DNA of 64,000 bases from an uncultured Candidatus Poseidoniales archaeon (GTDB lineage Archaea > Thermoplasmatota > Poseidoniia > Poseidoniales > Thalassarchaeaceae): NCBI GenBank assembly GCA_902511005.1, contig CABXDN010000001.1, positions 1 to 64,000 of the forward strand. Direction: 5' to 3'. The position numbers and the translations under genes were made by a program. Below are positions 33,304 through 42,385 of this stretch, piece after piece. Each line of letters starts with the position of its first letter. The first letter of the stretch is position 1. The notes under the pieces were generated by a model that saw only the letters and a program-made list of their open reading frames with translations, did not search any database and was not told where the DNA came from.

Positions 33304-36267
33304 TCAGACTAGTTCGATATCATCGTCATCATAACGGTCTGAATCATAAGGCTCTTCGACGGGTTCTACAGGTTCAGAAATTGTAATACTCTCTCCATAT
33401 TCATCAGGGGAATCATCCTTATTCATAGAATCAATTAATGCCATATGGCTCGCCCATCTACGACGATTCATATTACTCTGAATACCTGCAATAATTAGCA
33501 AAACACCTACTAGTAACATGATTAAAGTTAGTGGCCTTGGATGACTTAATTCATTGACCACAATGTCGATTACATTGCCTAAATCTACTGTCATTTGGAC
33601 GGTCTTCTTAGCAGTATATTCATCAGACCAACTTTGGCTTGTATCTAAGGTTCCATCAATAACATAAGCAAGAGGCATGGCAGTAACAAAAACAGGTACT
33701 TTATCCCCATTATTCGCATCGGAAGGGACGGTTACTTTCAGATTAAAACTCACTTCTTCATATGCACCCAATTGGATAAAAGTTGAGCCTGAAGGGCCCT
33801 CAATAGAAACTTCCCAGCCGGATTCTTCAACTTCTGCATCTAGAAGAATTGTCATTTCAGTATTTCCTTCATTTTTGACTTTCATTTGGATAGAATAATC
33901 CTCCCCTGGGAGAAGTTTTCTATCTTGAGTAACCTGAACAATCTCCAAATTAGGGGGATCGGAATCAATCTCAAATGTCATAGGTAAATCAAAATATCGA
34001 GGTTCTGAATCTTCAGTATCCTCTATTATTCTAAGATAAATAGTATGATTTCCTTGCTCCACTTGGGTTGTAAGCGTCACTGTTACTTCGACTTCAACAA
34101 ATCCCCCAGGACTTAATGAAACTCGAGGAACTGCTTCTTTGTTTTCATCTTCGATTCTAAATTGCCATTGGCCGTAAATTGGATTTATATCAAGATTTTC
34201 TTGTAAGGTAGCGGGGTTTTGAATACGCCACCAAAGAGCCGTATCTCCAGAATTAGCACTACTAATTATTCTAGCCCTTAAATCAACAACTGCATTTTCG
34301 CCACTAGGAGAACATTGAGATACATCCATTTGACCTAGAGGAGATCCGTCGCAATCATAAGTAACTTCAGCCCTTATTCCAAAGGTTCTCTGTATTGTAA
34401 ATAATACAGTACTCCTTAGAGAAGAATTCCCAGAACTAGTTACTTCAATTTCAATTGTCCCTAAATCATCATCTGCACGATCATTTGATGGCTTGATATT
34501 GAGTAACAATACTTGTGTATCGTGACGTTCCAAATAAGAGGAGTGGAATGTTCCATCACCGATATCTTCAAGAATTCTTTCCCCAGTATTATTATCATAT
34601 ACTTGGATGATTGATTTAGAACGTTTTAGAACATCTATTCTGAATTCATCAGCATCGAAACCAGTATTAAAGATTTCAAGTAAGAAGGGCGTGAATTCCC
34701 CATATTCCACATACCTTGGTATCGTGTAGTCAACACTATCTGGCCTAGTAGAATTAGCAATTGGGAGACTATGTTCTTCATCCCAAATAGAAACAGCAGG
34801 TGGTTGGAAAACATCAATTTTTTCTAAAATAATGTTAAGAGTTTCTTGGTGAACGACTGTTTGAACTCCCTCTACTTCGGCCTCTGCAACTGCTCTGATG
34901 TCAATACTACTTGGTGTGCCTGTCAAATCATCAGGGGCTTGTAAGGTTAAGATTGGATTTAGTATATCGCCTCCGGCATCTAATGAATATAGGCTAGAGT
35001 CAGAATCAAACTCTACCAACCAAGAACTACCCAAATTAGTCATTACTTCAAGTTCGACAGACATAGACTTAGTTGAATCACCTCGATGCACTAATTGTAA
35101 AGGGATAGGAGTGATTTCACCTGGAGCTATATATTCAGTCTGTCTGTCTAAACCATGGTTAATAGAGACGCCGAATTGACGCATTTCAATCGGTTCATGA
35201 TCAATTAATACTAAGTTTCCCTGAATATCAGTCACTTCTAACTCAACTGAATATTCACCAGACGGTACGCCTCCAGGATAAGTCCACGAATAGTGACCGA
35301 ATATACCTTCATTTGTATCATCGATATCTGGGTCATCATTACTTATTTCTTTGTCTATACGATAAGTCCCTTGGGAATCACGGAGCAATAACCTTACACT
35401 GTCAATGTCATATCTTCCAAATGCACTTTTAACATCAAATGTAAACTGCATAGATCTCTGATCGATTATATCATTAGGGTACCATTCTAATTCAGGACCT
35501 TCAGAAATCTCATCCCCATCTCTTTGTAACACCACTATACTATTCGAAATGGCATTAGTTTCAACTTCTATTTCTGAGTGACGAGTCGCCTCACCATCTA
35601 TCTCATTCCAAGCGACTTCAGCCGTACATGTGCTACCGAACGGACCGCCGCTGCTGTCACAACCTGACATCTCTGCTGAAATTGTTACTTCAATAGTCTC
35701 GTCTTCAAGAACCATAAATGAACTACTAGAACCGATATCAATTTCAAACTCCTCATGATCAAAGTTACAACTATTTCCTATCCCTGTATTGCAAGCATCA
35801 GTACTCCATTCTGCCTGTCCAATTGAGGAACCACCTGCTCTAACATTAATCGTCCACTCAACTGATGAACCACTTGGCCCTACTGCTTTCAAAAATAGAT
35901 CCAGAGGCAAATAATAGCTACCTGAACTAGAACCTTGATTGGGTCTACCAAATATTTCAATCGAAGATAATAACTCTTGACTGATAAATTCTATTGTTTC
36001 ATCAAGAGCACTCTCTGTTTCTTGACCACCTGACTCCGGAATCTTTGTTGTGATTAAACCATCACCATCAGTGGTGGAGTCGGCTGACGCCAAATATAGT
36101 GTATAAAGTTCGATAGGCGCGTCGACATTATTACGTTCAGAATATGCTTCCTCGAGCTCCGAACCGTAAGTTTGACCAGAATAAATAGGCGCCATCATTA
36201 ATAACGCTAAGAATAGAGCAATTTGCGCGGTTTTGACGCGTCGTTGAACATTCCTTGACTCTTGCAC
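33304..36267 (-). CDS. Large secreted, membrane-anchored protein with NEW3/CARDB-like beta domains
   Basis: The track frame to 36471 runs antisense through tRNA-Leu, so its first 68 residues are spurious. The GTG at 36267 is the first plausible start and leads to a signal peptide ('TAQIALFLALLMMAPIYSG', about residues 14-33). The body is beta-rich. Around residue 840-930, 'GEDYSIQMKVKNEGNTEMTI' with 'VTVPSDANNGDKVPV' resembles the NEW3/CARDB family of extracellular beta-sandwiches. A TM helix (about 905-930, 'LTLIMLLVGVLLIIAGIQ') is followed by a short acidic tail ending 'DDDDIELV'. A surface or cell-envelope role is likely and the ligand is unknown. It is transcribed in the same direction as the giant protein and just upstream of it. 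Confidence 0.85.
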   Translation of the reverse strand: MQESRNVQRRVKTAQIALFLALLMMAPIYSGQTYGSELEEAYSERNNVDAPIELYTLYLASADSTTDGDGLITTKIPESGGQETESALDETIEFISQELLSSIEIFGRPNQGSSSGSYYLPLDLFLKAVGPSGSSVEWTINVRAGGSSIGQAEWSTDACNTGIGNSCNFDHEEFEIDIGSSSSFMVLEDETIEVTISAEMSGCDSSGGPFGSTCTAEVAWNEIDGEATRHSEIEVETNAISNSIVVLQRDGDEISEGPELEWYPNDIIDQRSMQFTFDVKSAFGRYDIDSVRLLLRDSQGTYRIDKEISNDDPDIDDTNEGIFGHYSWTYPGGVPSGEYSVELEVTDIQGNLVLIDHEPIEMRQFGVSINHGLDRQTEYIAPGEITPIPLQLVHRGDSTKSMSVELEVMTNLGSSWLVEFDSDSSLYSLDAGGDILNPILTLQAPDDLTGTPSSIDIRAVAEAEVEGVQTVVHQETLNIILEKIDVFQPPAVSIWDEEHSLPIANSTRPDSVDYTIPRYVEYGEFTPFLLEIFNTGFDADEFRIDVLKRSKSIIQVYDNNTGERILEDIGDGTFHSSYLERHDTQVLLLNIKPSNDRADDDLGTIEIEVTSSGNSSLRSTVLFTIQRTFGIRAEVTYDCDGSPLGQMDVSQCSPSGENAVVDLRARIISSANSGDTALWWRIQNPATLQENLDINPIYGQWQFRIEDENKEAVPRVSLSPGGFVEVEVTVTLTTQVEQGNHTIYLRIIEDTEDSEPRYFDLPMTFEIDSDPPNLEIVQVTQDRKLLPGEDYSIQMKVKNEGNTEMTILLDAEVEESGWEVSIEGPSGSTFIQLGAYEEVSFNLKVTVPSDANNGDKVPVFVTAMPLAYVIDGTLDTSQSWSDEYTAKKTVQMTVDLGNVIDIVVNELSHPRPLTLIMLLVGVLLIIAGIQSNMNRRRWASHMALIDSMNKDDSPDEYGESITISEPVEPVEEPYDSDRYDDDDIELV

Positions 36268-36385
36268 GGTTCTCGGCTGTTCACAGGGTGTTAAAGAGTT
36301 CTCATCATAAGTTCCGGCCAAGCATCTATTTTCGGGACATTTTAGAGCCGCGCGATTCAAGACTAAGTTCCCACGCCCGAGGGCC

Positions 36386-36470
36386 GCAGGGGTACCCGAG
36401 TGGTCAAAGGGGCCGGACTTAAGCTCCGGTGGTAAGACCTTCGTGGGTTCGAATCCCACCCCCTGCACCA
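36386..36470 (+). tRNA. tRNA-Leu (anticodon TAA), CCA encoded
   Basis: The acceptor arms GCAGGGG and CCCCTGC pair perfectly and are followed by discriminator A and CCA. The D-arm 'CCCGAGTGGTCAAAGGGG' and the anticodon arm CCGGA-CTTAAGC-TCCGG give anticodon TAA. A long variable arm (TGGTAAGACCTTCG) marks a class II tRNA, as expected for Leu. The T-arm GTGGGTTCGAATCCCAC is canonical. No intron. Confidence 0.97.
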
Positions 36471-36491
36471 TTTGAATAAAATTATCCTAAA

Positions 36492-36893
36492 TCATTTAGT
36501 TTTAGTCATAGAACAACCAAGTCTCCCGTCACCATCTAAAATGTCAAGTTTTGTTATAACTACAGATGCAGCCTTAACACTTTCAGGTTCAGAAATAGAA
36601 TTAATTAAATGATTAGCAAGAGATTCTAAGAGAGAAAATCTACCAATAGATAGAACCTCTTCTAATGACTCCAGTAAATATTCATAATTTAATACATCTT
36701 CGATTATATCATTTTCAGGATTTTTAACTCCAGAAATTAATACATAAATATCAAATCTTACTCTTTGTGGATTACCAATCTCATAGTCATGAACACCAAT
36801 ATCTACATTTCTAACTATATCTTCCAAAAATAATGTAGTCACCCCTTTATACGAAGATAATAGATTTGTTATAGCATCGGTATGCGAGGTCAT
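36492..36893 (-). CDS. folB: Dihydroneopterin aldolase family protein (FolB-like)
   Basis: The pattern 'LFLEDIVRNVDIGVHDYEIGNPQRVRFDIYV' is the FolB start, followed by the conserved Tyr in 'VLNYEYLLESLEEVL' and 'SLLESLANHLINSI'. The conserved Lys lies in 'VVITKLDI'. The enzyme cleaves dihydroneopterin to hydroxymethyl-dihydropterin in folate synthesis. The track starts at ATG 36920, inside the SDR gene. I prefer the ATG at 36893, just after the SDR stop. Adjacency to a pterin-reductase-like SDR supports the pterin role. FolB is uncommon in archaea, which usually use MptD. Confidence 0.85.
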   Translation of the reverse strand: MTSHTDAITNLLSSYKGVTTLFLEDIVRNVDIGVHDYEIGNPQRVRFDIYVLISGVKNPENDIIEDVLNYEYLLESLEEVLSIGRFSLLESLANHLINSISEPESVKAASVVITKLDILDGDGRLGCSMTKTK

Positions 36894-36897
36894 AAGA

Positions 36898-37677
36898 TCA
36901 CTCTGTTTCAAAAACAACATCCCTAGATCGAGAAAGGAATCTTTCTCCTGAATCTACATAAATTACTTGTCCCGTAACCGCTCTTGCAGTCATCAAGTAA
37001 CAAACGGCCTCCGCAATGTCATCGGGCGATGGCCCGAATCCAAGAGGTGAAGACGATTGTGCTTTCGAAAAACCTTCATTCGTTTGTAAATCACTAACGA
37101 GGGTATGACCGGGGGCAACTGCATTGACCCTTACATTTGGTGCCAAACCACGAGATAGAGATTCTGTTAAGCCAAGCATTACATATTTAGAAGCAGTATA
37201 AGATAAATAATCAGGATTAGGATTAGATAATTTTTGATCCAGAATATTAACCACAGAAGCTTTAAATTCATCTTTTAATGACTTATACATTTCACGAATG
37301 AGTAAAGTTGGTACTTTAGCGTTCACATTCATATGATTGTCCCATGAATCAGAAGATAGTGAACTTATATCATCGTGAATAAAAACTGAAGCATTGTTTA
37401 CAATTCCTGAAACTTCACCAAAATTTTCTATTGCTGATTGAACTAATTTCTTCGCACTAGAAACTTCGGATAAATCTGCCTGGCATATTGCAGCTAATCC
37501 TCCATTAGAAATGATGATTCGCGCCGTTTCTTCTGCATCAGACGCAGAATTTCTATGATGAATTAATATTTTGAATCCAATTCTAGAAAGATGAATGCAA
37601 ATCTCCCTACCTATCCTCTTCGAACCGCCTGTAACTATCACAGCGCCCCTATTCACAAGCCAGCGAGTATGAATCAT
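36898..37677 (-). CDS. Short-chain dehydrogenase, pteridine reductase / FolM-like
   Basis: This classical SDR has cofactor motif 'VIVTGGSKRIGREIC', 'IVNNASVF' and catalytic 'YTASKYVMLGL', then 'VRVNAVAPGHT'. The 'SKRIG' wording of the cofactor loop is typical of pteridine reductases and FolM. With folB directly downstream, reduction of dihydropterin or dihydrofolate is the best guess. Other SDR substrates cannot be excluded. The track begins at TTG 37707; the first ATG is 37677. A TATA-like TTATTATT lies at the right distance upstream, back to back with lipA. Confidence 0.82.
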   Translation of the reverse strand: MIHTRWLVNRGAVIVTGGSKRIGREICIHLSRIGFKILIHHRNSASDAEETARIIISNGGLAAICQADLSEVSSAKKLVQSAIENFGEVSGIVNNASVFIHDDISSLSSDSWDNHMNVNAKVPTLLIREMYKSLKDEFKASVVNILDQKLSNPNPDYLSYTASKYVMLGLTESLSRGLAPNVRVNAVAPGHTLVSDLQTNEGFSKAQSSSPLGFGPSPDDIAEAVCYLMTARAVTGQVIYVDSGERFLSRSRDVVFETE

Positions 37678-37755
37678 GATATGACTTCTTGTATAAGTCC
37701 AAGTCAATAATAACGAATGATAATAGTTTTCGTCTTTACCCTTCTCGAAGTAACA

Positions 37756-38790
37756 ATGACGACTCGCCTTCCCACTATTGATAGTGATATTTTATCAATT
37801 AATGAAGGGAGAGGAGAAAGTGCCTTAGAGAGAAGGAAATCACAAAGAAAGCGCCTTCCAGAGTGGTTTAAGACGAGTTTACCAACTGGTGAAGCACAGA
37901 GTAAATTCAACAAAACAAGAACAAATGTTCATGAACATGGATTACATACTGTTTGCGAAGAAGCAAGGTGCCCAAATGTACATGATTGTTGGGCACGGGG
38001 AACAGCAACATTCATGATTGCGGGGGAAGTTTGTACAAGAGGATGTAGATTTTGCGCAGTTGGTACGATTAAAAAACCTCCAATTCTAGATCCTAACGAA
38101 CCTAAAGAATTAGCGGATGCTATCGAACATATGATGATCTCCCATGCTGTAATTACAGTGGTCAATAGAGACGATTTACCAGATGGGGGCGCGAACCACT
38201 ATAGAAATTGTTTACTGGCAGTGAATGAAAGAACTCCAGATGTAGGTTTAGAACTATTATGTTCCGATTTAGAAGGTAATATTGTTGCATTAGGAGAACT
38301 ATTAGAAAATCTACCGATTAGAGTATTCGCACACAATGTAGAATGTGTTCCCCGACTAGATAGTGTCGTTAGAGACCCTAGAGCATCCTTTGAGCAATCA
38401 TTAACTATCCTTAAAGAAGCAAAAAAATTAAGACCAGATATTAGAATCAAGACCAGTATAATGGTAGGTCTGGGCGAGACAGACGAAGAGGTAGTTGAAG
38501 CAATGAAAATACTCAGAGAAATAGGAGTTGACATGATTACTCTAGGGCAATATCTTCAACCAAGCGATAAGCACCTACCCATAGATAGATTTCCCGAACC
38601 AAAACAGTTTGCAGATTGGGATAAACAGGCTAGAGAAATAGGATTTAAAGCAGTGGCTAGCGGCCCTCTTGTTCGCTCTTCTTATCGTGCGGGATTACTT
38701 TACGAAGAGGCTGAAGGAGCAGAGCCAGTAGTGACAAGAGAATCTACAGGTTCAGCAGTTAGTCATCTAAATTCTATTGGTAAATTGTGA
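37756..38790 (+). CDS. lipA: Lipoyl synthase
   Basis: This radical SAM enzyme inserts two sulfurs into protein-bound octanoyl groups. The auxiliary-cluster Cys set is 'CEEARCPNVHDC', the radical SAM motif is 'CTRGCRFC', and the C-terminal 'RSSYRA' gives the serine ligand. 'TSIMVGLGETDEEVVEAM' and 'TLGQYLQP' are also family marks. The track start at 37717 adds 13 hydrophobic residues, so I chose ATG 37756. It leads the 2-oxoacid dehydrogenase cluster, and lipB closes it, so lipoylation and target are encoded together. Confidence 0.96.
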   Translation: MTTRLPTIDSDILSINEGRGESALERRKSQRKRLPEWFKTSLPTGEAQSKFNKTRTNVHEHGLHTVCEEARCPNVHDCWARGTATFMIAGEVCTRGCRFCAVGTIKKPPILDPNEPKELADAIEHMMISHAVITVVNRDDLPDGGANHYRNCLLAVNERTPDVGLELLCSDLEGNIVALGELLENLPIRVFAHNVECVPRLDSVVRDPRASFEQSLTILKEAKKLRPDIRIKTSIMVGLGETDEEVVEAMKILREIGVDMITLGQYLQPSDKHLPIDRFPEPKQFADWDKQAREIGFKAVASGPLVRSSYRAGLLYEEAEGAEPVVTRESTGSAVSHLNSIGKL

Positions 38791-38835
38791 TTTGAGAAAG
38801 CCAACAAATATGAGTGAGGAGTAGGTGTTGAGTGC

Positions 38836-40074
38836 ATGGTGAAGAAGAAGACGGAGACACTCCACATCCCTGAAGCACCTCAAAGGCCAGGAGATAAACC
38901 TGATTTTGGAAATTGGCCATGGACTCCTGAGGACCTAAATATATTGAAAACTGACTGTTCAGCAGACGACACTAGAGAACATGCATCAGGATTAGTTAGA
39001 GTTCTTAATAATGAACATGAGGCTTTGGGTCAGTGGAATCCTAATCTCAAACCAGAGGAATTAATTATCGGATTAGAATATATGCTTAGATTAAGAATTT
39101 TTGATGAAAGAATGATGAAAATGCAACGTACCGGCAAGTTATCGTTCTATATGAGGTCTTACGGTGAAGAAGCTATTGCTATCGCACAAACTATGGCATT
39201 GGAAAATCAAGACTGGTTATTCCCCACCTATCGGCAACCAGGCGCACAGTTTGTTAGAGGAAGAGATATGGTCAGTATGATTTGTCACTGCATTGGCAAT
39301 GAAGAAGATAATGTCAAAGGCAGACAAATGCCAGTACACTATACATACAGGGAAGGAAGATACATCTCAGTTTCGAGCCCTGTGGGAACACAATTCAGTC
39401 AAGCAATTGGAGTCGCGCTAGCATCAAAATATAAGCAGCTGGATGAAGTTACAATTACTTGGATTGGAGATGGAGCAAGTGCGGAGGGAGACTACCATTA
39501 TGCTCTTAACTTCGCGAGTATATTCAAAGCCCCAGTAATCCTTAATGTAGTTAACAACCAATGGGCTATCTCTACACATTCGAATTTCGCCAGTGGAATA
39601 CAAAATTTTGCCACAAGAGGCTTACCATATGGAATACCGAGCATAAGAGTAGATGGAAATGATTTCTTGGCATTATACTCAGTTACAAAATGGGCTAGAC
39701 AACGGGCTTCTCAAAATTTAGGCCCTACTCATATTGAAGTATTGACATACAGAGCGGGGGCGCATAGTAGTAGCGATGACCCCTCAAGATATAGGCCGAA
39801 AGATTCGAGTGATTTCTGGCCTGGTGGCGACCCTATAAATCGTTTGAAAATGCACTTGATAAAAATAGGCATGTGGACAGAGGAAAAACATCTAGAATTA
39901 GAGAAAAAACTAGATTCAGAAGTTATGGATGCCTACAAAGAGGCCGTTAAATTTGGAGATCTGGCTAATGGTCCTTATCCTTCTTCTGACTCAATATTCA
40001 CAGAAGTCTATGAAACTCCCCCTTGGCATTTATTAGAGCAATGGGATGAAATGAAACGCTGGAGGGACGAATGA
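38836..40074 (+). CDS. 2-oxoacid dehydrogenase E1 alpha subunit
   Basis: This is the thiamine diphosphate subunit of a pyruvate or branched-chain 2-oxoacid dehydrogenase. The ThDP motif is 'GDGASAEGDYHYALNFASIFKAPVILNVVNN'-like: GDG at the start and NN at the end. 'AGAHSSSDDPSRYRP' is the phosphorylation-loop region. The 412-residue length and the 'WPWTPEDL'-type N-terminal extension resemble the branched-chain (BCKDH) type more than classical PdhA. That is only a family impression. The E1 beta ATG follows 1 nt after its stop. Confidence 0.93.
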   Translation: MVKKKTETLHIPEAPQRPGDKPDFGNWPWTPEDLNILKTDCSADDTREHASGLVRVLNNEHEALGQWNPNLKPEELIIGLEYMLRLRIFDERMMKMQRTGKLSFYMRSYGEEAIAIAQTMALENQDWLFPTYRQPGAQFVRGRDMVSMICHCIGNEEDNVKGRQMPVHYTYREGRYISVSSPVGTQFSQAIGVALASKYKQLDEVTITWIGDGASAEGDYHYALNFASIFKAPVILNVVNNQWAISTHSNFASGIQNFATRGLPYGIPSIRVDGNDFLALYSVTKWARQRASQNLGPTHIEVLTYRAGAHSSSDDPSRYRPKDSSDFWPGGDPINRLKMHLIKIGMWTEEKHLELEKKLDSEVMDAYKEAVKFGDLANGPYPSSDSIFTEVYETPPWHLLEQWDEMKRWRDE

Positions 40075-40075
40075 C

Positions 40076-41086
40076 ATGGTAAATATGAATATGGTCCAAT
40101 CGGTGAATAGTGCGCTGGATAATATGCTACAAAAAGACAATGATATAATACTCTTCGGAGAAGATATTGGATATTTCGGGGGAGTTTTTAGAACTTGTGA
40201 CGGGCTTCAAGAAAAGCATGGGAAACATCGTGTTTTTGATTCACCATTATCAGAAGGAGGTATCGCAGCAACGGCGTTTGGAATGGGGATAAATGGATTG
40301 AGACCAGTTGTAGAAATACAATTCGCAGACTACATATTCCCCGCATATGACCAGATTGTAAATGAAATGGCAAAAGTAAGGCATCGTTCAGGAGGAGAAT
40401 TTTGGTGCCCAGTTACTATCAGAACCCCTGCTGGAGGAGGAATTAGAGGAGGGCATCACCATTCACAATCGCCTGAGGCACAATTCACGCACACCCCAGG
40501 ACTAAAAGTAGTATATTGTTCGACACCATTTAACTCAAAAGGATTACTAATTAGTGCTATAGAAGATAATGATCCAGTGATTTTCTTTGAGCCTAAAAGG
40601 TGCTATAGAGGGCCTTTTTATGGTGACCCACACAAGGTACCTACTTGGAAAGATCACCCTGAAGCAGAGGTTCCTGAATCGTATTATAAGATACCATTAG
40701 GAGAAGCAAGATTAGCCCTGGAAGGAAATGATTGTACCGTAATTGCTTGGGGTACAATGGTTCATGTTGCTGAACAGGCGATTAAAGATTCAGGAATTAG
40801 TTGCGATCTTATTGATTTACAAACATTAGTACCATGGGATAAGGATGCTGTTGTGAAATCTATAGAAAAAACAGGGAGATGTGTTATTGTTCATGAGGCT
40901 CCTAAAACTAGCGGATTTGGTGCAGAGATGGTTGCCTCAATTCAAGAACGCTGTTTCTATCATCTAGAAAGTCGTATTGAAAGAGTTACAGGCTGGGATA
41001 CACCATTCCCTCACACAACTGAGTGGGATTATATGCCAAGTCCGTCAAGAATAGCTGAAGCGATACGCAAAACTCAGGAGGAATGA
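40076..41086 (+). CDS. 2-oxoacid dehydrogenase E1 beta subunit
   Basis: This 336-residue transketolase-type subunit forms the E1 heterotetramer. It shows 'VILFGEDIGYFGGVFRTCDGLQEKHG'-like wording, 'SPLSEGGIAATAFGMG', 'RTPAGGGIRGGHHHSQSPEAQFTHTPGLKVV' and the C-terminal 'HEAPKTSGFGAEMVA'. Several in-frame ATGs occur within the first six codons, so the exact start is uncertain by a few residues. It overlaps the E2 start by 4 nt, indicating translational coupling. Confidence 0.95.
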   Translation: MVNMNMVQSVNSALDNMLQKDNDIILFGEDIGYFGGVFRTCDGLQEKHGKHRVFDSPLSEGGIAATAFGMGINGLRPVVEIQFADYIFPAYDQIVNEMAKVRHRSGGEFWCPVTIRTPAGGGIRGGHHHSQSPEAQFTHTPGLKVVYCSTPFNSKGLLISAIEDNDPVIFFEPKRCYRGPFYGDPHKVPTWKDHPEAEVPESYYKIPLGEARLALEGNDCTVIAWGTMVHVAEQAIKDSGISCDLIDLQTLVPWDKDAVVKSIEKTGRCVIVHEAPKTSGFGAEMVASIQERCFYHLESRIERVTGWDTPFPHTTEWDYMPSPSRIAEAIRKTQEE

Positions 41087-42375
41087 ATATGGGAGATTAT
41101 GTTTTCAAATTACCAGACATAGGAGAAGGAGTAGTAGAGGGAGAAATTGTCGCATGGCATGTTAAGGTCGGGGATTCAATAAAAGAAGATGATCAAATTG
41201 TCGATATAATGACTGATAAAGCGACTGTGACAATACCATCTCCAACTAGTGGTATTGTAACTGAATTAAGCGGGGAAGTAGGAGATATGATTGCCGTTGG
41301 TTCAGCATTAGTTACTTTCTCTACAGACGGTTCCTCAAATGTCAATCAAGTTGAAAAATCACCAGAACCTGAAGTAATTGAAGAGCCAGTTATTGAGGAA
41401 GAAAAAATCTCACAGCCTATCGCAAAAGAAATTAAGAAACCTGCTCCAAAACCTGTGGAACTAATTACTGAAAGTAAAGTGTTAGTCCCATCAAGTGGAA
41501 ATACAAGAATATTAGCTAGTCCAGCGGTTAGAAGAAGGGCTAGAGATGCAGAACTTGACCTATCAGTAGTTTCTGGATCAGGTCCTGCTGGAAGAATACG
41601 CCATGCTGACTTAGATGCATATATTGCTGCCGGGGGAACTGTCACTGGAGCACCACCTACCTCTTATTCCACAAAGAGAAATGATACAAATGAAATCAAA
41701 GTAGTTGGTTTAAGGAGAAAAATTGCAGAACAGATGGTCAAGTCTAAGTTCTCGATACCTCATTTTTCATACTTTGAAGAAATTGATGTTACTGAATTAG
41801 AAGAATTGAGACAAATGCTTAATGCAACAAGAGATAATGACCAACCGAAGTTGACCTATCTGCCATTTATAATGATGGCCTTGGCTAAAATAATGCCTAA
41901 TCACAAAGAATGTAATGCTCTGTATAATGACGAAAATAACATTGTCACACAATATTCAGCAGTGCATCTTGGAATTGCAACTCAAACTGACAGAGGGCTA
42001 TTCGTACCAGTAGTAAAGCATGTGGAGGCAATGGATATTTGGCAATCTGCATCAGAAATGCAAAGGGTATCGGGTGCGGCTAGAAATGGTACCGCGAGTC
42101 TTGATGATTTATCAGGCTCAACATTCACAATTACAAGTCTAGGTAGAGATGGCGGATTAGGTGCTACTCCAATAATTAATCATCCTGAAGTAAGTATCCT
42201 AGGGATACATAAGGCACGTGAAATGCCAGTAGTTAAAGATGGAAAAATTGTGGTTAGAAGAATTATGAATGTTTCAAGTTCTTTTGATCACCGAATTGTA
42301 GATGGGGCCAATGGTGCCGCTTTAGTTCAAGCATTAAAAAGAATGTTAGAGTATCCCGCTCTAATTTTTATGTGA
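41083..42375 (+). CDS. 2-oxoacid dehydrogenase E2 (dihydrolipoyl acyltransferase)
   Basis: Domains in order are a lipoyl domain with the lipoylated Lys in 'IMTDKATV' (Lys46), a Pro/Glu-rich linker, an E3-binding domain ('ASPAVRRRARDAELDLSVV', about residues 145-180) and the acyltransferase catalytic domain. The last contains 'KFSIPHFSYFEEIDVTEL' and the active-site 'SFDHRIVDG'. There is a single lipoyl domain. The ATG at 41083 overlaps the E1 beta stop; an ATG two codons later lies at better distance from GGAGGA. This subunit is a main client of LipA and LipB in the same cluster. Confidence 0.95.
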   Translation: MNMGDYVFKLPDIGEGVVEGEIVAWHVKVGDSIKEDDQIVDIMTDKATVTIPSPTSGIVTELSGEVGDMIAVGSALVTFSTDGSSNVNQVEKSPEPEVIEEPVIEEEKISQPIAKEIKKPAPKPVELITESKVLVPSSGNTRILASPAVRRRARDAELDLSVVSGSGPAGRIRHADLDAYIAAGGTVTGAPPTSYSTKRNDTNEIKVVGLRRKIAEQMVKSKFSIPHFSYFEEIDVTELEELRQMLNATRDNDQPKLTYLPFIMMALAKIMPNHKECNALYNDENNIVTQYSAVHLGIATQTDRGLFVPVVKHVEAMDIWQSASEMQRVSGAARNGTASLDDLSGSTFTITSLGRDGGLGATPIINHPEVSILGIHKAREMPVVKDGKIVVRRIMNVSSSFDHRIVDGANGAALVQALKRMLEYPALIFM

Positions 42376-42385
42376 GGTGAGATAT

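Noticed and set aside
36268-36471. N-terminal 68 residues of the 1055-aa track ORF
   Set aside because: They are antisense to tRNA-Leu and its upstream DNA; a signal peptide follows the later GTG start.
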